From Streptomyces buecherae (GTDB lineage Bacteria > Actinomycetota > Actinomycetes > Streptomycetales > Streptomycetaceae), in contig NZ_CP060404.1 of NCBI RefSeq assembly GCF_014295035.1, positions 5,368,501-5,432,500 of the forward strand: a DNA stretch of 64,000 nt, in the 5' to 3' direction. A program made the position numbers and the translations under genes. Shown piece after piece: positions 25,428 through 32,966 of the stretch (its first letter is position 1; each line of letters begins with the position of its first letter). The notes below the pieces were generated by a model. That model saw only the letters and a program-made list of their open reading frames with translations. It did not search any database and was not told where the DNA came from.

Positions 25428-25897
25428 GTCTCCCCTTTCAGTCGCGATTCCTGCGTCAGAACCTATACCAGGGCCGCACCAGAGGTGCCCGGGTCCCGGA
25501 AACTGGACTGACGATCGAAAAGGGACGGCCGCGGCCTGGAGCCGCGAGGCGAATCGTTCCGCTAAAGGCGTTGAAAGCATGTCCCGGGAGCTCAGAAACT
25601 ACTCTTCGATTGCCCCCTTGTGAATCAACAAAACTCGTACAGAAGCAAAGGGAGGCCCTCCGGCGGTTATTGTGATGATGAGTAGTAGCCATTACCCCCG
25701 GTGTGTCAAGACATGATGAATAGTTGTTTCGGGTGCGCTACTACATCTCTTCTCTTCATGGCAAGGGTATGAAGAGTTTCCGCGCGTGTGACGTAGACAA
25801 CGCCTGTCGAGCTGCCCGCTGATTGCGGGCGCCGTCCGCGCCTTTCCTCCGTCCGAGTTGACCTGGTTCGTCGCATGTAAAAGTCAAGAGCAAGTAA

Positions 25898-26066
25898 AGA
25901 CTTGCTTTGTGGTGGACTCGGGGCAAAGTGGATAAACCACCACAGTGCAAGTCGCCCACCTCTCCTTATGTCTTTACTGGGGCGCCTGGCGATGGCCCTG
26001 CATGTCGTTTCGCCACTTGCTTTGTGGTGGGCAATGGTGCGTAATTAGAGGGCACCACCGAGCAAG
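25898..26066. repeat. ACTTGCNNNGTGGTGG repeat family, left cluster
   Basis: Copies at about 25898 (+), 25935 (-, CCACCACAGTGCAAGT), 26018 (+) and 26052 (-, with one mismatch, CACCACCGAGCAAG). They form two inverted pairs with about 20 bp between arms. A fifth copy is at 63502. The arrangement resembles binding sites of a phage regulator or replication protein. Confidence 0.7.
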
Positions 26067-26439
26067 CCAAGAGCGGCCCGCAGTACCACCCACAGAAGTG
26101 GGGTCGGGAAATGGGTTTCACGCGTAGAAGGGCTTTCAGGCTCAGAGGGTGGAGCCATTCCCCAAGAGGGAGTGCAAGCGGGAGACGCAACGGACGCCGA
26201 AAGCTCGTACGAGGGGAAACCCGACAACAGATGAGCGACGGAGAAGCGGGACCGGGCGACGAACGGAACAGCCGTACTTTGAGAACTTAATAGCTCTGCG
26301 CGCCCGTTGAAGCGAATAGACACGGGATGAGCCCTGAACGCCCCGCCTCGCTGTGAAGCGACCACGGGAGTACGTCAAGGGAGAGCGCTAGGAGTGGTCA
26401 GAAATGAACTGACGATCGTAGAGAACCCGCCCGACAGGG

Positions 26440-26526
26440 TTGCCAAATAGTCGGGACTGCAATGCCTGCTTTACCTACGACTCATGCCCCAACACGGGGT
26501 GTCCAGCGTGCTCGGGGTCATGGTGA
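26440..26526 (+). CDS. possible 28-aa Cys-rich micro-protein
   Basis: TTG 26440 frame with C-x2-C-x6-C-x4-C-x2-C spacing (CNACFTYDSCPNTGCPAC). The spacing is orderly for chance, and the early region nearby has other short Cys-pair proteins. There is no strong ribosome site, so this is tentative. Confidence 0.25.
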   Translation: MPNSRDCNACFTYDSCPNTGCPACSGSW

Positions 26527-26645
26527 CTGATACTCGCCAGGCCCTTTCAGTGCGTCTCTAAGCCCCTGCGGGGCGTGAGTCGGGGGGGAAGTGCAGGACT
26601 GCGCTTCAAAGGGCCGTACGCGGCCACTGAGAGAGGATGTAGGGC

Positions 26646-26885
26646 ATGAGCGTGAGCCTGGTGAAGCCGGCGGCTCTACTGCGGACGCTCCCTTGTGACA
26701 TGGAGCGGTGCAGCATTCCCGCTGTGTTCACTGTGGTGGCTTCTTTCACTAGCTCTAAGTGTGAGAGAGCCATTCTTGCCGTGGATAACGTTTGCTTGGT
26801 GCACTGCTTCGAAGCTGTGGCGTTCCTTGCTCAGTCCGATACCGTTCACGCGACGGTAATGGCCGCTCTTTTGGTCCATGGATAA
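26646..26885 (+). CDS. hypothetical phage early protein
   Basis: 79 residues from ATG 26646, preceded by AGAGAGGATGTAGGG. Hydrophobic centre with Cys residues (LPCDMERCSIPAVFTVV and NVCLVHCFEAVAFLAQ). First gene of the rightward early block and so a candidate for early host take-over. No family recognised. Confidence 0.5.
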   Translation: MSVSLVKPAALLRTLPCDMERCSIPAVFTVVASFTSSKCERAILAVDNVCLVHCFEAVAFLAQSDTVHATVMAALLVHG

Positions 26886-27063
26886 CAGGCTTTGCCGTAA
26901 CTACTTGCCACATGAGGGTGCACGTGTGCCCGCAGTGGTTGAGTACAGGGAAGATTTCTTCAACGGCTATGAGTCTGAGTCGTTGCATGTCTGTCGTGAG
27001 TGCTTCGAGCGTGCGAAGCGCGAGGGCATAAGGGTGCGTGTGATTTCGGAGTTGGAAACCTGA
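26878..27063 (+). CDS. hypothetical phage early protein with Cys pair
   Basis: 61 residues from ATG 26878, overlapping the previous stop. HVCRECFERAKREGIRVRVI contains C-x2-C before a basic helix; another Cys is near the start (LCRNYLP). A single zinc site is possible. Confidence 0.5.
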   Translation: MDNRLCRNYLPHEGARVPAVVEYREDFFNGYESESLHVCRECFERAKREGIRVRVISELET

Positions 27064-27076
27064 GAGAGGACAGGGG

Positions 27077-27307
27077 ATGACGTTTCACAGAGAGTTTGTG
27101 AACCACCGTTTCTTGGTGCGTGTCAGTAGCGCGCACGGGGTGACGGAGAACGAATTCAGTTCGTGGGGTGGGGCGGTTAACGGTATTCGTTCCGCGTACC
27201 GCACGTGGATGGGGCTGCCCGTGCGAGCTGGCCAGATGCGCTCGATTTACATATCTGGATACGGACTCATTCACGGACTCAATGTCCGCGTGATTCCGCT
27301 TCCCTAG
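27077..27307 (+). CDS. hypothetical phage early protein
   Basis: 76 residues from ATG 27077, with GAGAGAGGACAGGGG upstream. Mixed alpha/beta with a C-terminal strand NVRVIPLP and a Trp-containing centre (NEFSSWGGAVNGIRSAYRTWMG). No recognisable domain. Followed by a hairpin (GGGTACCCAATC / GATTGGGTGCCC, about 27325-27353) that separates it from the next gene. Confidence 0.5.
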   Translation: MTFHREFVNHRFLVRVSSAHGVTENEFSSWGGAVNGIRSAYRTWMGLPVRAGQMRSIYISGYGLIHGLNVRVIPLP

Positions 27308-27396
27308 CCTCCGTGCGGGAGTCGGGTACCCAATCCGTGCTGGAGATTGGGTGCCCTCTCGCCTGTACGGCGACGTATGAAGGGAAAGGGGGCAGG

Positions 27397-27687
27397 GTGT
27401 TTTGGTATGGAGTGTGCGCCTATCTGGGTGAACGCGAGATCCTTATAGGCGAGTGGCGGGGTGAACTAGGCCGCGCCGAATCCGCAGCATTGGCGACCTA
27501 TAACCGTTTCCACGGTACGGCGGCCGTAGTAATCCTGCGGGATGGCGGCTCGTGGCGCCATGTGGTGGCGCCGCCCCGCCGCATCCGGGGCCGTAAGCCG
27601 TTCATCACGGATGCGGGATTCTGCGCGCACTCTCAGTGTGGGCAGATTCCTCCCGAGAGTTGCTATTGCTTAGAGAGTGAGGCGTGA
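27397..27687 (+). CDS. hypothetical phage early protein
   Basis: 96 residues from GTG 27397 behind AAAGGGGGCAGG; the frame is open further left, but that part overlaps the previous gene. VFWYGVCAYLGEREILIGEWRGELGRAESAALATYNRFHG is a beta-alpha pattern; Cys residues near the end (AGFCAHSQCGQIPPESCYCLE) suggest a zinc site. Stop is followed directly by the next ATG. Confidence 0.5.
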   Translation: MFWYGVCAYLGEREILIGEWRGELGRAESAALATYNRFHGTAAVVILRDGGSWRHVVAPPRRIRGRKPFITDAGFCAHSQCGQIPPESCYCLESEA

Positions 27688-27936
27688 ATGAGTACGGCCA
27701 CGTACAGGGTTATCAGGAACGGCAAGGCGCTGCCTGTGACGCTGGCAATGCGTGACGCAGCTCGACTGGCTTCCCGCTTGCGGGTCCTTTTCCCGGGTGA
27801 CGACGTTCAGGTTGTGCCCCGCAGGATTAGCCAGTGTGAGGGCTGCTACAGCCCGCTAGGTGCCTACGAGGGGGGCGGGGTCCATCACTTCATAGATCAG
27901 ATCGTGTGGTTCCCCTGCTCTGTGCATGCCGGTTAG
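27688..27936 (+). CDS. hypothetical phage early protein
   Basis: 82 residues from ATG 27688, zero bases after the previous stop. ALPVTLAMRDAARLASRLRVLFPGDDVQVVPRRIS, then CEGCYSPLGAYEGGGVHHF. Early half resembles a small alpha/beta fold; the C-x2-C and His pair may bind zinc. Followed by intergenic repeat module copy 1. Confidence 0.5.
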   Translation: MSTATYRVIRNGKALPVTLAMRDAARLASRLRVLFPGDDVQVVPRRISQCEGCYSPLGAYEGGGVHHFIDQIVWFPCSVHAG

Positions 27937-27943
27937 TCGTAGT

Positions 27944-28031
27944 CGGTCGATTGGCGCACGTGACAGGGATCAAGGTCACGTGCGCTTTTCTGTCTACTGC
28001 GGCGGGCGGTAGCGAGAGAAGGGGTGAGCGG
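27944..28031 (+). repeat. intergenic repeat module, copy 1
   Basis: Hairpin GCGCACGTGAC (27954-27964) / GTCACGTGCGC (27975-27985) followed by TTTTCTGTCTACTGC, a GC-rich stretch and AGCGAGAGAAGGGG, which serves as the ribosome site of the next gene. Same layout as at 28637, 28751 and 29101. Confidence 0.8.
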
Positions 28032-28033
28032 TT

Positions 28034-28420
28034 TTGAATGCATGGCAAGAGGCTGGCCGTATGGCCGCGAGGTATCTCGCGGTACCCGTTACTCCGGAAA
28101 ACCTCAAGCGGGGGGACATCATCACGGGATTCCACTTGGAGCCGGTTTCGGTGGTGGAGTCCGCGCCTGTCCCTCATCCGACGCGCGAGGGGTGGTGGAC
28201 GCTTGAAAAGGCCACACGTTATGGCGTAGGTCAGTACGTCCTCACCGAGGGAGAAACGGAAAGCGTTGGGCGTGTGCCACTGGTAGACGTGGGTCACTCC
28301 TTCGGAATATGGCTCGCTCCGTGTGGTTGTGCCGTTAGCGCGGAGGACCATTGCGAAAAATGCGGGCCGTACAACCGTCACAGCCCCAAGTACGGAGAGG
28401 AGACGAACGCCGGTGTCTGA
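28034..28420 (+). CDS. hypothetical phage early protein
   Basis: 128 residues from TTG 28034 (GAGAAGGGGTGAG upstream); ATG 28061 is an alternative. Beta-rich: YLAVPVTPENLKRGDIITGFHLEPVSVVESAP, later YVLTEGETESVG. The end has CGCAVSAEDHCEKCG, a Cys-rich knuckle. Overlaps the next gene by 8 bp. Confidence 0.5.
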   Translation: MNAWQEAGRMAARYLAVPVTPENLKRGDIITGFHLEPVSVVESAPVPHPTREGWWTLEKATRYGVGQYVLTEGETESVGRVPLVDVGHSFGIWLAPCGCAVSAEDHCEKCGPYNRHSPKYGEETNAGV

Positions 28421-28625
28421 GATCAAGACAGGGAATCGCGTCGGAGTCCATTACAGCAGCTATGCGGCGGCGCACGGAATCATTTGTGTGCCGTACTGCA
28501 ACGAGAAGCCAACGCATTGGATTTGCACTGAACGTTTCGGGGATAGGCATCATGCCTGTGCGGCTCGTTGCGAGAAGCACGGGCGAGATGGCGGGGAGAA
28601 TACCCGATACACAGAGATTGAGTGA
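28413..28625 (+). CDS. hypothetical Cys/His-rich phage early protein
   Basis: 70 residues from GTG 28413. GVHYSSYAAAHGIICVPYCNEKPTHWICTERFGDRHHACAARCEKHGRDGG has about five Cys and five His, so it is probably a compact zinc-binding protein. Followed by repeat module copy 2. Confidence 0.5.
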   Translation: MSEIKTGNRVGVHYSSYAAAHGIICVPYCNEKPTHWICTERFGDRHHACAARCEKHGRDGGENTRYTEIE

Positions 28626-28636
28626 GCTTCCGTAGT

Positions 28637-28720
28637 AGGTCGATTGGCGCACGTGACAGGGATCGGGGTCACGTGCGCCTTTCTGTCTACTGCGTCGGAG
28701 CGGTAGCGAGAGAAAGGGTA
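28637..28720 (+). repeat. intergenic repeat module, copy 2
   Basis: GGCGCACGTGAC / GTCACGTGCGCC stem, TTTCTGTCTACTGCGTCGG, then GAGAGAAAGGG. About 85% identical to copy 1 over 85 bp. Unusually, no clear gene follows before copy 3 begins 30 bp later, so the gene that copy 2 once served seems to have been deleted. Confidence 0.75.
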
Positions 28721-28750
28721 AGAGGGGCCTGAGCCTGTGTAGCTGATTGA

Positions 28751-28837
28751 TTGGATTTGGTAGCGCACGTGATGGGAAATGGGTCACGTGCGCTTGCCAT
28801 GTCCGCTCATTCGGAGCGGGAGAGAAAGGGGGCAGGA
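28751..28837 (+). repeat. intergenic repeat module, copy 3
   Basis: GCGCACGTGA (28763) / TCACGTGCGC (28784), then a 40-bp segment with CCGCTCATTCGGAGCGG and GAGAGAAAGGGGG, nearly identical to copy 4. The ATG of the next gene follows at 28838. Confidence 0.8.
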
Positions 28838-29098
28838 ATGATTGACCAGTGGACGGGCAAGGTCATTTTGCGCAAGGTGGCTAAGCGGCATCTGTTCATC
28901 ACGCCGAAGTCGGGGCACCTACGCGCTACCGCCGTAGCGACGATGGATGGTCAAACCAGTGTGCGCCTGATCTTCTGGCGGACGGATGGAACGGTTCGAA
29001 CCGCCGAGATCACCGCTTTCGGATTCGATGAGTCCGTGGCGCGAGTGAGGGGCATGGAAGCGCCCTTCACTACTGCGGAAATACCTCCTAAGCCTTGA
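28838..29098 (+). CDS. hypothetical phage early protein
   Basis: 86 residues from ATG 28838 behind AGAAAGGGGGCAGG. Beta-rich: GKVILRKVAKRHLFITPKSGHLRATAVATMDGQTSVRLIFWRTDGTVRTAEITAFG. A small beta-barrel (OB- or SH3-like) is possible. Enclosed by repeat modules 3 and 4. Confidence 0.5.
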   Translation: MIDQWTGKVILRKVAKRHLFITPKSGHLRATAVATMDGQTSVRLIFWRTDGTVRTAEITAFGFDESVARVRGMEAPFTTAEIPPKP

Positions 29099-29100
29099 TC

Positions 29101-29184
29101 GGGTTTGGTGGCGCACGTGGCGAAGCTGGGGCCACGTGCGCTTGCCATGTCCGCTCATTCGGAGCGGGAGAGAAAGGGCAACGT
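29101..29184 (+). repeat. intergenic repeat module, copy 4
   Basis: GCGCACGTGGC (29111) / GCCACGTGCGC (29131) stem with a compensating base pair relative to the other copies, then the same CCGCTCATTCGGAGCGG-AGAGAAAGGG segment as copy 3. The compensating change (A-T to G-C) supports RNA folding. Confidence 0.8.
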
Positions 29185-29742
29185 ATGAATGCGTGGGTGC
29201 GGGAGCGGTGCGCCTGGTGCGGCATCTTATGGCGCGTGGTGCACGTGGACTACTTGACGCGGGGCATTGGCAACCAGCCACAGAGAAAGCCGCTGTGTCT
29301 GGACATGTGCTTGCCGCGTATGCAGGCGCTTTCGGAGTGCCAGGGGCGAAAGCACGGGCTGTATGAGTACGTGCGTCAGGCGCCTACCTACGTGCATCGC
29401 GACACGTGGGGTAACAAGGAGACGCGGGAGATCACGGCCCCCCAGACACACGCGGGGCAATCGTCTGAGTCTCTAATCGGGGAGCTAGTCCGGGCGCGAC
29501 CGTATTACCACGTGCCGGACACGCGGCATTCGCTCAAACGCGCTCGATCCCACGTGACCTACGAAGCGCGTGTAGTTGATTCGGCGCTACTCGCAAGCAT
29601 GGTCTACGTCGAATACACCTGGGTAACTGGTTCGTCCCCATGGAAGCCGCGACAGCTTTTTTATCCGCGCGAACTGCACCTAGCCACCTGCGAATGCGCG
29701 GCATGTGTCGGCGACGGAAATCACGAACTGGACGGGGCGTGA
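29185..29742 (+). CDS. hypothetical phage early protein with two Cys pairs
   Basis: 185 residues from ATG 29185. An N-terminal RCAWCGILW and C-terminal ATCECAACVGDG hold C-x2-C-type pairs; between them lie LCLDMCLPRMQ and a tyrosine-rich middle (YYHVPDTRHSLKRARSHVTYEARVV). Terminal Cys pairs suggest a zinc-stabilised fold, perhaps an HNH-like or RNA-binding protein, but no nuclease motif is seen. Confidence 0.5.
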   Translation: MNAWVRERCAWCGILWRVVHVDYLTRGIGNQPQRKPLCLDMCLPRMQALSECQGRKHGLYEYVRQAPTYVHRDTWGNKETREITAPQTHAGQSSESLIGELVRARPYYHVPDTRHSLKRARSHVTYEARVVDSALLASMVYVEYTWVTGSSPWKPRQLFYPRELHLATCECAACVGDGNHELDGA

Positions 29743-29744
29743 CA

Positions 29745-29957
29745 ATGAGCACGGATAAGCGGCTGAGCATCCGTGAGACGAACGCGGCTTACGGGGACCT
29801 TGAAGATATGGCGCACGCTCTACGCGAGGACATTTTTATGTGGGCGCTCGAAGATGAGAAGCCACACCGAAAGTCGCGTGAGGAACTGCGCGTCGCACTT
29901 GACGCCTATATAGACCGGGCGGAGTGGCTGGACAAGCACGGGCACAAGGGCGAGTAG
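29745..29957 (+). CDS. hypothetical helical phage early protein
   Basis: 70 residues from ATG 29745, 2 bp after the previous stop. All helical and charged: NAAYGDLEDMAHALREDIFMWALEDEKPHRKSREELRVALDAYIDRAEWLDKHGHKGE. Likely a small helical-hairpin adaptor or inhibitor; function unknown. Confidence 0.5.
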   Translation: MSTDKRLSIRETNAAYGDLEDMAHALREDIFMWALEDEKPHRKSREELRVALDAYIDRAEWLDKHGHKGE

Positions 29958-29977
29958 TCGCTAGCGGCTGAATATCG

Positions 29978-30027
29978 GGGGCGAAAGAAGGTCAACCGCG
30001 TGAGCGGTCGGGATCACTTTCGCCCCT
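29978..30027. terminator. hairpin GGGGCGAAAG/CTTTCGCCCC
   Basis: A perfect 10-bp stem enclosing a 30-nt loop that contains its own short stem (ACCGC/GCGGT), followed by TTGGT. Separates two early transcription units. Confidence 0.6.
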
Positions 30028-30076
30028 TGGTATTGGGTCTCTAGAGACTGGCTCTAGAGCCTCGAAAGGGGGACAC

Positions 30077-30340
30077 GTGTCAATACTGCTCATAGGGTAC
30101 ATGAACGACTCTGGGCACCTGATCATTACCAGATCTCTGCCCGTGGAAGACGAGGCAGCCGTTAGCGCCATCGTCGGAGAGCTGCACGATGCGAGCGCCT
30201 GGGCAGCAACCTTCGATGAGCCGACGCATAAGCGCGCCATTCAACAGGCTTTTGAAGAGTACGTCAGGGACGAATGGGAGCGGGACCCGAACACTCGGCT
30301 GATAGATGAAGTGGAGCACTACGAGCCGAGCACGGACTAG
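30077..30340 (+). CDS. hypothetical acidic phage early protein
   Basis: 87 residues from GTG 30077 behind GAAAGGGGGACAC. Alpha/beta: MSILLIGYMNDSGHLIITRSLPVEDEAAVSAIVGEL, later EEYVRDEWERDPNTRLIDEVEHYEPSTD. The acidic C-terminal half could mimic DNA, as some phage inhibitors do, but this is only a guess. Confidence 0.5.
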   Translation: MSILLIGYMNDSGHLIITRSLPVEDEAAVSAIVGELHDASAWAATFDEPTHKRAIQQAFEEYVRDEWERDPNTRLIDEVEHYEPSTD

Positions 30341-30352
30341 GGAGAGAAGCGA

Positions 30353-31216
30353 ATGAGCGTCACTTTCACTTGTACGAGCAATGAGGAAGCGGAAACCATC
30401 GGGAACGCTGTCAACCTGTATGGCCGGTGTGTGCTGCGGGAACAAAGGGGGGTGGATCTCCGGAATTATGCGCCCGCCATCCCCGGTGTGGCCGCTGGTT
30501 TCGGTTGGGATGCTGTGCGCGACGCAGCACGACAAATGCACGAGGGCAGCGTTACGCCCATGTCGGACCGCATGGCGGAGGCAATTCGCCTCGCTCTCCG
30601 GTACCGCGCTTACAGCGGCCGGTATGAGCGGGTAGGTATCGCCACGGTACTTGAGGAGCGCATGAGCGCTTGCATTCGCGAGGCGTGGCGTCAGGCCGAG
30701 TCTCGGGGCGAGTACATGTGTGAGGTCTACCGGAGCAAGGCCGAAGGGCACTGCTCGACGCGGGGCGTTGTAGTGGCTCACAGAGAGCACAAGGGAGAGC
30801 GTATTTCCCTCGTGATGTGCGCGGGTCACGCTCTCCAACACTTCACCCACTGGGAGCGCACGCCAGTGGGTGAGTACATCAGAGGGCACGGCCGTACTCC
30901 GGCAATCCACGTAAAGGGCCGCGCTTTCCCTGACCCTGATATCCCTGTCAAGCGCACGGGCTATATGGCTGCACCGCCTGTGTGGGGCGACGAATACGGG
31001 GCCCGTTACGCGGCCCCGGTTCCGGCGCTCGACGTACGAGCCGGAGATCTGTATGTCTTCACCAACGGTCACGGTAATGCGCATGAGGTGAAGACGATAG
31101 AAGAAATCCCCATGCCGGACGGGTCAACCTGGATGCGTTTTGGCTGCAACAGGGGTGTGCAGGCGGGCGCTGGTCGGCATCGCGTTGTCACCGTACTTCG
31201 TCCGACGCCTTTCTAA
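30353..31216 (+). CDS. hypothetical phage early protein (287 aa)
   Basis: Largest of the early hypotheticals. ATG 30353 follows GGGAGAGAAGCG. N-terminal half helical (EEAETIGNAVNLYGRCVLREQRGVDL, AIRLALRYRAYSGRYERVGIATVL), a middle with CEVYRSKAEGHCSTRGVVVAHREHKGERISLVMCAGHALQHF (Cys/His pairs, possible zinc site), and a C-terminal beta-rich part. No family recognised. Confidence 0.55.
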   Translation: MSVTFTCTSNEEAETIGNAVNLYGRCVLREQRGVDLRNYAPAIPGVAAGFGWDAVRDAARQMHEGSVTPMSDRMAEAIRLALRYRAYSGRYERVGIATVLEERMSACIREAWRQAESRGEYMCEVYRSKAEGHCSTRGVVVAHREHKGERISLVMCAGHALQHFTHWERTPVGEYIRGHGRTPAIHVKGRAFPDPDIPVKRTGYMAAPPVWGDEYGARYAAPVPALDVRAGDLYVFTNGHGNAHEVKTIEEIPMPDGSTWMRFGCNRGVQAGAGRHRVVTVLRPTPF

Positions 31217-31302
31217 CCCTGTAGCGCGGGAGGTTGGGGCACGGGCCTGTTTGGTCCGTGCCCTTTCCTCCGGACCTACCGGAGACAGACGAAAGGGCAG
31301 AG

Positions 31303-31923
31303 ATGTCTGGAAGAGTGATCGAGTACCCCTACACCATCTCGGAATACAGTCGCGCGGCTGTAGATGTGCTGGGGTACGGCTGGGATGGGGATTCCGGATT
31401 CCTGGGGGCGTACGGACTCATCTGGCGGAAGGCCGATGACCGCACTTTTCGCGTGTGGGTTGACGCGGAGCGAGACGACGAATCCCGTCTGATGGTGGCG
31501 GACAAGGACGACAGCGCACGATTTGTGGAGGTGCCGTTGACTAGCGAAGCGCCGACGGACGCGGAGAGCTTGAGGGAAGTGGGGCGGGCCGTCGCGGCGG
31601 CTGTCCTGTCAGTGGTGGGTGTGCATTACCACATTTCTGTGACGCGCGAGTTGACGCCGTACACGACGTGCACCCGGTACGACACTGAGCCGCTGGCGCG
31701 GGAGACGGCTGCCAGGAAGGTGACCGAAGCCTTTCTAGAGGAGGAGCCCAAAGAATGGGGGGAGGGCACCGGGCAGCGCTTGACGGAGGCCGTAGGAATG
31801 ATCACCGCTTTCGGCTCCGTGGTTGCCGGAGGCGTGCGCATAGACGTGGTGGAGAGAGCCAACGAGCGGTGCGGGCACTGTGACCCCTTGGTTGGTGTGG
31901 TGGGCTGGGTGGCCCCGTGGTAG
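31303..31923 (+). CDS. hypothetical phage early protein (206 aa)
   Basis: Starts at ATG 31303 behind GAAAGGGCAGAG. A hairpin GGGGCACGG / CCGTGCCC (about 31234-31262) precedes it. Residues 1-60 contain GYGWDGDSGFLGAYGLIWRKADDRTFRVWVDAE, a beta-sheet pattern; the C-terminus has CGHCDP. Overlaps the next gene by 7 bp. Confidence 0.5.
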   Translation: MSGRVIEYPYTISEYSRAAVDVLGYGWDGDSGFLGAYGLIWRKADDRTFRVWVDAERDDESRLMVADKDDSARFVEVPLTSEAPTDAESLREVGRAVAAAVLSVVGVHYHISVTRELTPYTTCTRYDTEPLARETAARKVTEAFLEEEPKEWGEGTGQRLTEAVGMITAFGSVVAGGVRIDVVERANERCGHCDPLVGVVGWVAPW

Positions 31924-32111
31924 GGCCCGCCGATGCGCTGATTGTCGGGGCCCTGGCGCCCCTGGTGGTGGTGCTGCTGTGGGAGGTAGCGCACTGGACT
32001 CGGGTTGGGGTGGCCGGACTCCGGGAGTACAGGGCCAACCGTCCGCCCCGGCCTCGACCCCGGCACGCGCGCGGCCGGCGCTTGCTTCGACAGATGGAGG
32101 GAGCGCGGTGA
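31917..32111 (+). CDS. small membrane protein with basic tail
   Basis: 64 residues from GTG 31917. One membrane helix (ALIVGALAPLVVVLLWEVAHW) followed by a cytoplasmic tail of Arg/Pro (RANRPPRPRPRHARGRRLLRQ). Such phage proteins can act in superinfection exclusion or as membrane anchors. Overlaps the next start by 4 bp. Confidence 0.5.
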   Translation: MVGPADALIVGALAPLVVVLLWEVAHWTRVGVAGLREYRANRPPRPRPRHARGRRLLRQMEGAR

Positions 32112-32461
32112 CGACGCATATGGCCGTAGGGCTCATGGCCGAGCTGCCACAGCTTCACGTGATCGTGGAGTGGACCCAGGAAGAGGCCACGGTGACTGGG
32201 GACCGGCCCCCGGAAGCGGCCACGGTGGTCGTGTCCGTGCAGGGCCAGAACGGGGAAGTGGTGCGGGAGGAGACGCAGCATGCGACGCCTCTAGGTATCG
32301 CCCCTTCGTCGTTTCTCCTCGACCTGGTGGTAGTGAGCGCTCTTCGCTGGCATTGGCAACGAATGACAGCAGGAATCGAGGCCGCTACAGAGCCGGGCAT
32401 GGTCTTTGAGGAAGCCGCCAAAGAGGCGATCGAATGGAAGGGCAGCACCCACCACAAGTGA
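32108..32461 (+). CDS. hypothetical phage early protein
   Basis: 117 residues from GTG 32108 (GTGA overlap). Beta N-terminal half (LPQLHVIVEWTQEEATVTG, ATVVVSVQGQNGEVVREE) and a helical C-terminal half (SFLLDLVVVSALRWHWQRMTAGIEA). Followed by a hairpin (GGGGCCGCGCACACCGTGCGGCCCC, 32489-32513). Confidence 0.5.
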   Translation: MTTHMAVGLMAELPQLHVIVEWTQEEATVTGDRPPEAATVVVSVQGQNGEVVREETQHATPLGIAPSSFLLDLVVVSALRWHWQRMTAGIEAATEPGMVFEEAAKEAIEWKGSTHHK

Positions 32462-32537
32462 CTGACTGATTAAGACAGTTGATGTTTTCGGGGCCGCGCA
32501 CACCGTGCGGCCCCTTCGTCATTCGAGAGAGGGAGAG

Positions 32538-32966
32538 ATGCGGAGACAAGAGCAGGTGCGCCAGTGGCAGCGTCTCAAAGCGCGGTGGCCGCGCGTACGG
32601 CGCGGCGGGATTAGCGCGCGTCGTGCCCTGGTGCACGCGGACCAACACAGCCTCGCCGGTTGGACGCATGCGCCAGGAGTTCGAGAGTGGCAGCCCTATG
32701 CCGCTGACAACATCCGCATGGCGGAAGCCAAGGGCGAGCCCCGCCCGGATTGGTGCCGGGACGTGGTGAACCGCGTGCGTGTGCGGCCCCTCCGGCGGGG
32801 GCCGGCCGCTGCCCCCCTTCGTCGGGGCCCGGACTTGCCTCGTGTCCGCGTGAGCGAGCTGGACCAGATACCGCCGTCCGCTCCCCGGCGCGGGGTGCCC
32901 TATGTGCCGTACGTGCCGTTGAGCGTGCGCGAGGCGTCCGCGCGCATGGAGCGGTGGCGGCGGTGA
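32538..32966 (+). CDS. hypothetical basic phage early protein
   Basis: 142 residues from ATG 32538 behind GAGAGGGAGAG. Arg/Pro-rich: RRQEQVRQWQRLKARWPRVRRG, RRGPAAAPLRRGPDLPRVRV, ending REASARMERWRR. Very basic, so probably nucleic-acid binding. Overlaps the next start by 4 bp. Confidence 0.45.
   Translation: MRRQEQVRQWQRLKARWPRVRRGGISARRALVHADQHSLAGWTHAPGVREWQPYAADNIRMAEAKGEPRPDWCRDVVNRVRVRPLRRGPAAAPLRRGPDLPRVRVSELDQIPPSAPRRGVPYVPYVPLSVREASARMERWRR

Larger units (their letters stand above)
25428..26645. promoter_or_regulatory. phage early control region without clear genes
   Basis: A 1.2-kb stretch, lower in GC at its left end. It contains the inverted repeat CTCTTCAT-N9-ATGAAGAG (25752-25776), the palindrome AGCAAGT-AAAG-ACTTGCT (about 25887-25904), and four copies of ACTTGCNNNGTGGTGG in alternating orientation (see separate entry). 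Open frames here lack ribosome sites and coding bias. It probably holds the rightward early promoters and leader RNA. Confidence 0.6.

Noticed and set aside
26045..26365. Minus-strand frame of 106 codons in the phage control region
   Set aside because: No ribosome site, no domain; spans operator-like repeats.
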